DNA of 49,458 bases from the IMG/VR virus record IMGVR_UViG_3300028027_000078, positions 1 through 49,458 of that record. One strand, written 5' to 3'. The stretch is from a virus. The notes beneath the pieces were generated by a model that was not told where the DNA came from, did not search any database, and saw only the letters and a program-made list of their open reading frames with translations. Both the position numbers and the translations under genes were made by a program. Positions 38,826 through 48,800 of this stretch are shown piece after piece (position 1 is the stretch's first letter; each line of letters begins with the position of its first letter).

Positions 38826-40742
38826 ATGGGATTATTAAGCAGAATACCTAGTGGAATTACAAATGAAAGCGCTTTCAAAATTGCGTTTGCTGATGCGTAT
38901 CAAAAAGAATTTGGTAAAGCGTATAAGGGAGACAGCTCCGATGGGGCATCATTAGCAGGTACATGGAAGTTATATAATGAAAAATTAGGTACAACAAATA
39001 CGCCAGATATATCCAAACAAAATTTTGGAAATAAAGCTGTTGATTTTGTAAGAGGTACAATAGACACACAAAAAACACAAACATCACAATACTCCGAAGG
39101 TGAAATGTTTAGAATTAGTAATATGTTAGATATTATTAATAAAAAAGGACAAACTACTCAAGGAATAATGGGAATAGTTGGTAGATTGGTTGAAACCGCT
39201 GCTGGTGCAATAGAAACCCAATTAAAACAAGAAGCTCAATTAAGAACAGATATCAACGAAAAGGTTGGTATGCAAGGAGAGCTTTCAAAAGGTTTAAGAG
39301 AAGAAATTATAGATGCATATCCATCAACACTTAGATTAGGGTATGGAATGCAACAATTAACCGATATGATGACAAATATGATGTCAGAATCGGGTAGATT
39401 TAATCTTATATCAAAAGAAACGATAGGTCAAGCGGCGGCAACTGCAAGGTCCTTTGTTGGAGATTTAAGTGAAATGGGTAGAGTATTTGGTCAATTTGAA
39501 AAAGTTGGTCTTGGTGCTTCGGACGCAACAAAGGCTATTGATACTGCTGGTAAATCTTCATTGTCTTTAGGTTTGAATAGTAAAAAAACAACACAAGATT
39601 TAAGAGACAATTTAGGAAAATTAAATGAATTCGGATTTGCAAATGGTGTACAAGGATTAAATAGAATGGTTCAAAAGGCCAATGAATTTAGAATAAGTAT
39701 GGATTCTGTTTATCAAGTTGCTGATAAAGTTTTTAGTCCTGAAGGTGCGTTAGAATTAAGTGCAAATTTATCGGTATTGGGTGGTGCAATGGGAGACTTT
39801 GCGGACCCAATAAAATTAATGTACATGGCAACCAATAATGTGGAAGGATTACAAGATGCATTAATCGGTGCTGCAGGCTCATTAACCACATATAATCAAG
39901 AACAAGGTAGATTTGAAATTACAGGTGTTAACCTAAGAAAGGCCAAAGCAATGGCAAGTGAATTAGGAATATCGTATCAAGAATTAGCTAAAGGTGCAAT
40001 TGCTGCCTCTGAGAGATCTGCAGCCGCTAGTGCCCTAATGACAAGTGGATTGGTGATGGAAGATAAGGAAAGAGAATTTTTAACTAACTTATCACAAATG
40101 AAAGATGGTAAAATGGTTATTGAGGTTCCTAAATCTTTAATGAGTGAGTTAGGTGGACAAACAGAAGTTGTTTTAGAAGATTTAACAAATGCACAAAAAA
40201 CAACATTATTAGCAAACCAAAAGGCATTTGAAGAAATGTCCACACAAGATATTGCAAGAGGACAGTTAAGTGCAATGGAAAACATAGAAAGAGATATTGG
40301 ATTTATGGCTGCAACAGCAAGAAGTCGTGCGGTTAATATGGCTAAATCAGCAGCAGAAGCTGCTGGTTTAACAGGAGAAGATGCTCAGAAATTTGTTAAA
40401 GAAACTGCAGATGGATTTTCAAAAGGAACAATTCAAATGACCGACAACCTTAATAAGGTGGTTAGTAATTATATTGGAGAACTTAAAGGTGAAAAACCAA
40501 AAACTCAAGGTACTGCCACAACAGAAACAAGTGCAATGAATGTTGCTGAAGCAGAAAAGAAAGCTGCCGAAGCTAAACAGACTGCCGGAAATACAACAAA
40601 AGTTGTAAAGGTTGAAGTTTCGGCTAAATCATCTGAAGCATTAATGGATGGTTGGACTAGACAAATTATCAGAGACGCAAGTGTAAAGGAAGATTTTATA
40701 AACTCAGGTAACGACGAGTATACAACACCACCAAAAAACTAA
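38826..40742 (+). CDS. Tape-measure-like tail protein (gp29-type)
   Basis: A 638-residue, Ala/Met/Gly/Gln-rich protein that looks almost entirely helical from about 90 to 560 (for example GRLVETAAGAIETQLKQEAQ, SAAEAAGLTGEDAQKFVKET). It ends in an Ala/Lys/Thr linker and a helical tail. No enzymatic motif is seen. Size and helical character are close to T4 gp29 (590 aa), the tape measure and hub protein. It directly follows the tail tube and chaperone-type genes, as tape measures do. It has its own late-type element. The assignment is by context and composition. Confidence 0.62.
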   Translation: MGLLSRIPSGITNESAFKIAFADAYQKEFGKAYKGDSSDGASLAGTWKLYNEKLGTTNTPDISKQNFGNKAVDFVRGTIDTQKTQTSQYSEGEMFRISNMLDIINKKGQTTQGIMGIVGRLVETAAGAIETQLKQEAQLRTDINEKVGMQGELSKGLREEIIDAYPSTLRLGYGMQQLTDMMTNMMSESGRFNLISKETIGQAAATARSFVGDLSEMGRVFGQFEKVGLGASDATKAIDTAGKSSLSLGLNSKKTTQDLRDNLGKLNEFGFANGVQGLNRMVQKANEFRISMDSVYQVADKVFSPEGALELSANLSVLGGAMGDFADPIKLMYMATNNVEGLQDALIGAAGSLTTYNQEQGRFEITGVNLRKAKAMASELGISYQELAKGAIAASERSAAASALMTSGLVMEDKEREFLTNLSQMKDGKMVIEVPKSLMSELGGQTEVVLEDLTNAQKTTLLANQKAFEEMSTQDIARGQLSAMENIERDIGFMAATARSRAVNMAKSAAEAAGLTGEDAQKFVKETADGFSKGTIQMTDNLNKVVSNYIGELKGEKPKTQGTATTETSAMNVAEAEKKAAEAKQTAGNTTKVVKVEVSAKSSEALMDGWTRQIIRDASVKEDFINSGNDEYTTPPKN

Positions 40743-40749
40743 ATAAATC

Positions 40750-40757
40750 TATTTATT
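40750..40757 (+). promoter_or_regulatory. Putative late promoter element TATTTATT
   Basis: TATTTATT lies 10 nt before the ATG of the 1583-residue baseplate gene. Confidence 0.42.
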
Positions 40758-40767
40758 ATAAAATATA

Positions 40768-43700
40768 ATGCCAAGTTACTTAGACTTTAATTCGACTAAA
40801 AAATTCAGAGATTATATATTAGGTAAAACACTTAATGTACCTAATGGTCCACAGACTTTTAGTAACACATCATTTTCAGTTGATAAATTGAGTGACATGT
40901 CTAATAAAGACACTGGCGACGTTATTTTAAACGATTCTACAAGTAGAAAAACACAAGTTGATAATATATCTAATTTAAATGTTAACCAACCGTCTGACAA
41001 TTATTTAATTGTTGAAGATTTAAATACATTTTTAATACAAAGGAGAAGTAATGGAATAAATTTATATCCATATTTTCCCACAAATACCCCAACATATAAT
41101 TTAGTTGGTATTATGGGTTCATCATCATATGATAGTGAATCTGAATTATTCAAATTTGCAGCTAACAATATTAAAAATAATCCTGATGGTCCCGTTCTTT
41201 CGAGAATATCAAGAAATATAGAAACCGCTACAAATGGTAGATTAAGATTATTGGATGCTCTTAATGGTAACACTGCGACCGCTTTTAATATAGTTACGGG
41301 TAGGGAACCATTGGTTGACCCAAATAATAAAATTACGGTGGCGAGAACTCTACCAGGGAAAGCAATAGATTTTTTACAAACTATTTCAGGAACACAATTA
41401 CCGTTTAGTGAAATACCGGGTGATTATTTATCAAACCCAGCAAACCCTGTAAACATTAGACCCCAAGCAAAAACCGAATTTGGTAAATTATATCAAGATG
41501 TTACAGGTGTATTGGGTTCATTAATTGGAATACAAAGAAGACCAAGGTTATCAAGAAAACCTTCAGACTTATTAATTGAATATATGGGTGACGGTCAAAA
41601 AAATAGATTATATGACACGTTAACATTTAACAAATATGCACCGAATTACACAACAAGCGCAAGATCACAAAACACATCAAAGTTATTTAGTTTTATTGAT
41701 AGAGCGGCACAAGGAGCAAAAAATATTTTAGGAGTTGAGGCACCAGCCGGAAAGGCATACATTGGTGATGATAGAGGCGAGGATGTAAAATATGCAATGG
41801 GTGATTTCAATGATAGACCCGTTAGAAGTGGTTATTATCTTTCATTAATGTTTGATAGAGTTTCTGCTGAATTATTTCATAGAAGTAAAAACATTACAGA
41901 GGGTGGTAAAATCACTGGTAATCTTACATGGATTAGTCGAAACTCAAAAAATAAGTTAGGTTCAGGTAACCAAGAATGGGGTAATGAATCATCAAGATTT
42001 GATGAATCAAAATCTACAGTATTTAGTTTTAGAGAAGATTCTATATTAGGAAGTACACAGGAAATCTTAAATTCAATGCCGTCCGACGGAAGTTCAATTT
42101 CACATGTTGGACACGTAATCGACCAAACAAGTAGAGTATTTGGAGAGGGTGATTTAAGAATATCAAAAGGTTCTGCAATAAAGTATACAAACAAATTTTC
42201 AGGTGAAGAAAGTGGGGTTGAATATTGTAGAGTTTGGACAAAGGATAGGTCATACATGAACTATTCCGATACCATGAAAAGAACAGGTAATGTAAGAAAA
42301 TTCGACGGTAGTGTTATGGGAGGAGCTAGTAGACCTTGGAATTTAAATTACGCACCAATGTCTAATGGTAATAAATCATTTGAAGGGTCAACAAATATTG
42401 TTGATAAGTATCCATATGGTGGAGGTTTTTATGCTAAAAAGTATATGTTCTCAATTGAGAATTTAGCTTGGAAAACTTCCAATAGAGATGGTTTTAAAGT
42501 TACCGATTTACCTGCTTGTGAAAGAGGAAATAATGGAGGTCGTGTTATGTGGTTCCCACCATATGATTTAAAAATGAACGAACAAAATAGTGCAAGATGG
42601 GAGGAAAATTCTTTTTTAGGAAGACCAGAACCAATTTACACTTATCAAAATACTTCAAGAAGTGGCACCATATCATTTAAAGTTGTTGTTGACCACCCAA
42701 GCATTTTAAATTTATTAGTTAGAGAACACTTCAAAGGAATGTCAGATGAAGAGGCAGATAACTACATTAATGCATTTTTTGCTGGATGTGAAGAAATTGA
42801 CTTTTATAGTTTAATACAAACATATACAACTTTAGATAGTGATGACATTAATCTAATAAAACTATATTTAAATTCTTCTAAAGCACCACAAGAAATTAAA
42901 AAATACAAATATACCACAACACAAGTTACATTTCCTAAACCCGATAAAGGACAAAACGGAGGTAAAGACACAACGGTACAATTTGATAAAAGATTTTATT
43001 TTGCAAATGATTATCCTAAAAAAGACGGGTCAACAAAAGGAACAACAAATTTAACGTACACACAATTATATAATCAGTATGTTGCACAAAAAGTAACATA
43101 CACCGGAAACACTGTTATCGATTTAGGTGAATTAGTGGTAGGAACAACCGAAAATCATAAGAAAGATAGATTGGTTATTTTTGGTAAAGAATCTATTGAT
43201 TCTGCAACAAGCGGGGCGACAATTAGTAAAGAAGCACAAAAAATTGCAACAGGATTTGATGAACTTACAAGTGGGTATACAGAATATAATACAAAATTAA
43301 CCGCATTAAAATCTGACATTACAGGTAAGACTGTTAGCGAAGTTACTTTTTCAATTTCTTCGTCAACCTCAGAAGTTGCGGATAACACCTATAATTTTTA
43401 TTTAGGTGTTAGAAGAGGACATAGTATTTTTCAAGATATATTCAAAGGAATATCAAATGGTAAAACACCTGAACTAAAATGGTTTAACGATACCGTTTTA
43501 AAACCATATGAAAAAACAGGAACCAACCAAAAACCTGGTGAATTTGTAAAGGAGTTTACATTTAAAGATTTTGGTTATGATGTGGACGGTAAATTTATTT
43601 TTAAATTTAACACAAATGGAGAAGACACTACTTTAAAAAATACTGGTGGTAAAGAAAACTTAAATTGTAATCAAGCAATATTAACAAAACAAGGTCTTAA

Positions 43701-45519
43701 AGATACATCACCTATTGCATTTTATTGTAGACAATCAAGAGTTAAATTTGAGTATAAGAAAAAACCTGAACAACCACAGGAAATAACCGTACCAAATATA
43801 CCAGTTCCAGTAACAACAGTTGAACCAGATGGTACAACGACTATACCAAATAGAAAACCTACTATAGATGTGATGAAGAGAATCATCATGAAAACATTAT
43901 CGGAATGTCATTACTTTAAAAAGTTAGAAGAAGATTCTCCTGTTGCGTTTACATCACTAAAAGAAAAATTAAAATATTTCCATCCAGGTTTCCACTCAAC
44001 AACACCTGAAGGTTTAAATAGTAGATTAACATTCTTATTACAATGTGTAAGACCGGGTGATACTATTCCAATTAAAGGAGTATCAGACCCATTAGATGTC
44101 GGTGCAAGAAACACCTCATTTGGTCCACCACCTATTTGTGTTTTAAGAATTGGTGATTTTTACCATTCTAAAGTTATTATTAGAGATGTTGGAATTACAT
44201 ATGACGACAGTACTTGGGATTTAAATCCTGAAGGTATTGGTGTACAACCAATGATTGCCAATGTAAGTTTACAAGTTTCATTTATAGGAGGTCAAGGTTT
44301 AGAGAAACCAGTTGAGAGATTACAAAATGCATTGTCATCGAACTTTTTTGCAAACACGGAGATGTATGATGAAAGAGCAATTTCTACTACAACTAAAATA
44401 GACGGACAAGACGCTGAAAAATTCACAAAAGATTTTTTAGAAAAATTACAACAAAAAGACGGTTTTGCGTTAGAAGGTAAAAATGATTCTGCTAATTCAA
44501 ATCAAACGGTTGAAGGAACATATATCGGTACCCCAAATGGAGACAAGATGAAATACACCAACGCAATTAATATGGTTTATAGTAGCGTTGGAAATTACTT
44601 TAATACATACCAAACCGCATATAATGAAGTTTTAAAGAACTTTGGTCCAAAAATAGGTCAAATGTTCTTATCACAAAATTTTAGAACAATAACTGGTTAC
44701 ACCATTAATACTAATACATCATCAACGGAAGACATAAAATTATTAGGTGAATATAAATCCTCTATGGATTTTAATAAATTAAAAATAAGATTAGAGGGGT
44801 CTTTGGTTAATTATGTTTCTAATACAGCGGATTTAAGTAGTGTTTTAGGATTTTCAGATGTGTTACCATCATCATTAGTGTCTAATTCAAACGACTTATT
44901 AAAACCACATATTAAAAAATTAATTTTAGATAAGATTAAAAAGATTAGTGATTTTAAGGAAATGAAAAAAGTTGAAGACGTTAGAAAAGAAGTCATTGAA
45001 TCCTTAGATAAAGTTAACTTTATTACAAAATATTCAAGAGACGGTAAAATAGAAAAAGAAAACTATAGTGGTGCTACTTTTAGTGTTGGGTTTACAAACG
45101 AAGGGTTTTACTCAAATTACTCAAGTGTTATAACATACATTAAAAATAACTACCAATATTTTACTGAAGATTTTACAACCACATTAGATTATTCATCTTT
45201 ATCAACTAATGATATGAATGATATGTTATCTGTATTATTGAAAGATGATAAGAAAAGTATTTTAGATTTATATAATGTTGACACAGTAAACTTTACTGAT
45301 AAGATAAAAACAAAATTAGAAAAGAAATTAGATAATTTTATAACAAAACCAACAGAGAAGAAGTTTAAATTGGATAAGTTCCCCGTTAAGAAAAATGATA
45401 AAGAAATTGAATTTCAGGTAATAACGGGAGATTTAACTACGGATGCGAAGACAGATTTGAAGAAAATATTTAATACAAAGAATAAAATTGGTGAAAAACT
45501 AAACTTTTATAAACCATGA
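40768..45519 (+). CDS. Very large baseplate-type structural protein
   Basis: A 1583-residue multi-domain protein without signal peptide. The N-terminal 600 residues are mixed and unrecognised. Around 620-650, TYQNTSRSGTISFKVVVDHP reads like a tube- or hub-type strand pair. Around 1035-1180 a domain ends with PPPICVLRIGDFYHSKVIIR, DVGITYDDSTWDLNPEGIGV and QPMIANVSLQVSFIGGQGLE. This is the plan of tail-tube-like initiator domains (T4 gp48/gp54 type), in which a W-D-L/I turn precedes the last strand. The C-terminal 400 residues are Lys-rich helices. It overlaps the gp53-like gene by 4 nt. It is probably a baseplate protein joining tube and wedges. Confidence 0.62.
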   Translation: MPSYLDFNSTKKFRDYILGKTLNVPNGPQTFSNTSFSVDKLSDMSNKDTGDVILNDSTSRKTQVDNISNLNVNQPSDNYLIVEDLNTFLIQRRSNGINLYPYFPTNTPTYNLVGIMGSSSYDSESELFKFAANNIKNNPDGPVLSRISRNIETATNGRLRLLDALNGNTATAFNIVTGREPLVDPNNKITVARTLPGKAIDFLQTISGTQLPFSEIPGDYLSNPANPVNIRPQAKTEFGKLYQDVTGVLGSLIGIQRRPRLSRKPSDLLIEYMGDGQKNRLYDTLTFNKYAPNYTTSARSQNTSKLFSFIDRAAQGAKNILGVEAPAGKAYIGDDRGEDVKYAMGDFNDRPVRSGYYLSLMFDRVSAELFHRSKNITEGGKITGNLTWISRNSKNKLGSGNQEWGNESSRFDESKSTVFSFREDSILGSTQEILNSMPSDGSSISHVGHVIDQTSRVFGEGDLRISKGSAIKYTNKFSGEESGVEYCRVWTKDRSYMNYSDTMKRTGNVRKFDGSVMGGASRPWNLNYAPMSNGNKSFEGSTNIVDKYPYGGGFYAKKYMFSIENLAWKTSNRDGFKVTDLPACERGNNGGRVMWFPPYDLKMNEQNSARWEENSFLGRPEPIYTYQNTSRSGTISFKVVVDHPSILNLLVREHFKGMSDEEADNYINAFFAGCEEIDFYSLIQTYTTLDSDDINLIKLYLNSSKAPQEIKKYKYTTTQVTFPKPDKGQNGGKDTTVQFDKRFYFANDYPKKDGSTKGTTNLTYTQLYNQYVAQKVTYTGNTVIDLGELVVGTTENHKKDRLVIFGKESIDSATSGATISKEAQKIATGFDELTSGYTEYNTKLTALKSDITGKTVSEVTFSISSSTSEVADNTYNFYLGVRRGHSIFQDIFKGISNGKTPELKWFNDTVLKPYEKTGTNQKPGEFVKEFTFKDFGYDVDGKFIFKFNTNGEDTTLKNTGGKENLNCNQAILTKQGLKDTSPIAFYCRQSRVKFEYKKKPEQPQEITVPNIPVPVTTVEPDGTTTIPNRKPTIDVMKRIIMKTLSECHYFKKLEEDSPVAFTSLKEKLKYFHPGFHSTTPEGLNSRLTFLLQCVRPGDTIPIKGVSDPLDVGARNTSFGPPPICVLRIGDFYHSKVIIRDVGITYDDSTWDLNPEGIGVQPMIANVSLQVSFIGGQGLEKPVERLQNALSSNFFANTEMYDERAISTTTKIDGQDAEKFTKDFLEKLQQKDGFALEGKNDSANSNQTVEGTYIGTPNGDKMKYTNAINMVYSSVGNYFNTYQTAYNEVLKNFGPKIGQMFLSQNFRTITGYTINTNTSSTEDIKLLGEYKSSMDFNKLKIRLEGSLVNYVSNTADLSSVLGFSDVLPSSLVSNSNDLLKPHIKKLILDKIKKISDFKEMKKVEDVRKEVIESLDKVNFITKYSRDGKIEKENYSGATFSVGFTNEGFYSNYSSVITYIKNNYQYFTEDFTTTLDYSSLSTNDMNDMLSVLLKDDKKSILDLYNVDTVNFTDKIKTKLEKKLDNFITKPTEKKFKLDKFPVKKNDKEIEFQVITGDLTTDAKTDLKKIFNTKNKIGEKLNFYKP

Positions 45520-45842
45520 GTAGGGACTATTTTGACAGGTACCAATATTTTTTAGCGGACGGTAAATTTAGAATTGTCCCTGGCATTGAAATTCCTATAA
45601 AAGGAAGTGATAAGTACATGCAATATAAAAGGGGTAAAGATAGATTAGATAAAATCTCACAAGAGTATTATAACTCACCATTATTTGGTTGGATTATATT
45701 ACAAGCAAATCCATTACTTGGTAGTGTGGAATTTGAAATACCTGATAATTCTTTTATTAGAATACCATTTCCTCTGATTAGCACTTTACAAGATTATAAA
45801 AGTGCTGTAGAATTGTATAAGTTATATTATGGCGAACAATAA
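45516..45842 (+). CDS. 53: Baseplate wedge protein (T4 gp53-like), LysM-like
   Basis: A 108-residue protein whose core (KRGKDRLDKISQEYYNSPLF, GWIILQANPLLGSVEFEIPD) has the LysM-like pattern of T4 gp53 and related wedge proteins. The pattern is D-x-L-x-x-I-x-x-x-Y-Y, then W-x-I-x-x-A/x-N, then I-P-x-x-x-x-I-P-F/x-P. gp53 (196 aa in T4) clamps wedges into the baseplate ring. It overlaps the upstream 1583-residue gene by 4 nt and the downstream giant gene by 14 nt, so the three are translated together. Confidence 0.72.
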   Translation: MSRDYFDRYQYFLADGKFRIVPGIEIPIKGSDKYMQYKRGKDRLDKISQEYYNSPLFGWIILQANPLLGSVEFEIPDNSFIRIPFPLISTLQDYKSAVELYKLYYGEQ

Positions 45843-48800
45843 GTTAAACAGTGGTGAAAATATTTTAGTCAAAGTTGACCAAAACAATTTAATATACATT
45901 GACCCAAACAGTGTTGTAAACAACGGAGTTGTTGAAGAAAGAGGGGTTAAACAAGAAAACTTGGTAATGTATGTTAATTTGGAGGCCGATTTAATACCAA
46001 GAACAACATTGGTTGATTCGGGTAATAAAACCACGTTAGTATCTGTCGCAAAAGGAACCCTTAACATTCTAAAACCAAAAACGGGTGATTATGATACGTC
46101 ATGGACTGAAGCGTATAATGGTAGTGACAATGTTGTTACCGAAAAAGATTCTAATGGTAATCAAATCTATAAAGGTGTAGAAAACAAGGGTTATGACGGT
46201 ACGGCACAATCTTTTGGTATCGATAGTATTAACATCAATATTAAAGGTGCAAATTTTATACCACAAATTAATATAAACTTTATTGACGTTAGGGGTAAGA
46301 CTTTATTTGAGTCCCCTGAGAATTCACCATATAATGCATTTTTCCACATGCCGTGGCCAATATTTTATTTAACAGTAAAAGGATATTATGGTAAAGCAAT
46401 TAGATATCGTTTACACTTAGTTAAGTTTAATACAAAATACAACGAGTCTAATGGTAATTTTGAAGTATCGACCACATTTGTTGGTTCAACATATGCGTAC
46501 TTAAATGATATACCATTAACAGGTATATTAAATGCACCATATATGTATGCAATTGAAAAAGAAACAAATACCTCCTTCAACGAAAAAACTGGTAGGTACG
46601 AGAAGAAAGTTTCAAAATCTTCAAGAGGTTATACAATGTTAAGGTCGGTATATGATGAATATATTGCAAAAGGATTACTACCTAAAAACTTCCCAACAAA
46701 AACATTAAGAGAAGTTATTACGGTTGCAAGAAGTTTAGACAAGATATTAGAAAAAGAAATATTCAACCAAGTTGTTGATTATAAAATATTTGCGGGTTTA
46801 AAAGAATTTGAAACAACGGTACAGAATTTTGAAACTGCAGTTAGAACGTGGGGTTCTGTTAACTTAGAAAAAAACACATTTGAAATAAATGGTGTTACAG
46901 GTGTAACATATAGTTACCTTTCTGGACAGGAAAAAACAAGTACCACTAAATTAATCGGTGCAGATAAAGCGGGAACATTAGAGAAAATATTAATAGAATA
47001 CCCAAAAGAACTATTAAAAACACAATTATTTGCTCAAAAATATATTAACGATACGGGAGCCGACTTTAAAAAAGAAACATTTTCTTTTATTAATCAAATT
47101 AAAAAAGTTGGTGAATATTACACACCAAACGAAGGTAAACTTGCAATAAATTTAAATGCCATATTAACGGATATTTTCAACATTCAAAAATCATTTGTAG
47201 AACAACGAGATAAATTAGAGGCTAAAGTTGAACAAAAAATTAATGAAGTCATTAAAGACCCTACAAAGGGTGGAATAGGTTTTGAACCCACAATAAGAAA
47301 TATTATGGGAGTTATTCTTGCAAATGCAGATGTTTATATTAGATTAATGAAAGATGTTCATAATAGAGCATTTGAAGTTGCTGGAAGAAGAAAAAAAATA
47401 ATAGGTAACTTAGAGGATGAAAGTAAAGACGGACAAATATTTCCGTGGCCTGAAATAAAGAAACAAACACCAAACAAACAAAAAGTTTTAGCATATCCTG
47501 GCGACCCTGATTTACAACAAAAATTACAAAGTTTTAACAGATCACTTTGGCCGGAAATTGACTTTCTTGAAAACTACCACGGAGTTGCCACTAAAAGAGT
47601 AGACTCATTGGCACAAAAAGAAGGTAATGTTGGTAATATTAGTTATGTTTTTGAAGAAAACTCACAAGAACAAAGTTTTAATAACATATCGACTTTATTG
47701 TCATTAACACCAAATATCCCATATTCAAACAAATCAATATCTTCTCTAATATATGAAATATATGAAAGGTCAAGATATACGATGGCGATTGATACATTTA
47801 ACAATGCATCTATAAAAGAATTGGCATTAATCGATTTCTCTAATATGGAGAAACTATTAAAAGAGGATTATGATATAATTGATATTTTAAACACAATAGA
47901 CAGTAAAGCTAAAATAGAAGAATATCTTTTATCATTCTCACCATTTGAAAGGTACCCATATGTACAAGACCAATTACCAACGGTTGAATATGTGAACCAA
48001 TTATTAGCAACCCCATTTCAAATAGAAGAATATAGTACATCTAAAAAAAGAAGTGAATCAGGAAATCTTTATAAAAACTTAAATAGTAATTTATATTCAT
48101 ATTTGGCAGAACCATATAGAACAAAAATCTATCCATTTAGTTCTGAACAATATCTTTCATATATTAACAAACCAAAATTTGAACCACAAGAATTTAAATT
48201 TGAGGGTATTCTACAAGTAAACACTAAAGAAGGTTTAATTAGTTCACCAATCAATCCATTATTTTGGGTTAAAAATGGTTACACAACAGATATTTTTGCA
48301 AGAAAATTAGACTTAGATACTTCTGACGGTTTATTTAGTACCGCTAACATTTTAAACACACCATATTTTCATAAACAATTATATAACGATTTACATACCA
48401 CATCTTCATATGGAAAATATGCAGGTTCCGCATATCTTTTATTAAACTCATTACCATTTGTTGATTTAGATGAAATGGTAAATTTTGGATTATCAAGTAC
48501 AAGACCTTCTTCGTTATTTAAAGAAGTAAGTTCTTCACACTATATTCCATATCATTTAATGTTAAAGTGGGGGTCAATATATCATAGATATAAAAAATAC
48601 CTAACTGAAAATGTTGATATTGTAAGTGGAATAACATCATCTATCAACACAACAACATATTTTGGTTTAGGTGGAGATATTGAAATAGGTAACGAAATTG
48701 TAAGTGATGTAATAGATACTGGAGTTCACCCATTCTACGATGCTCTTTACCACCAATTTATAAATGACTATAGTCATTTTGATATTAATGCAACATCTGG

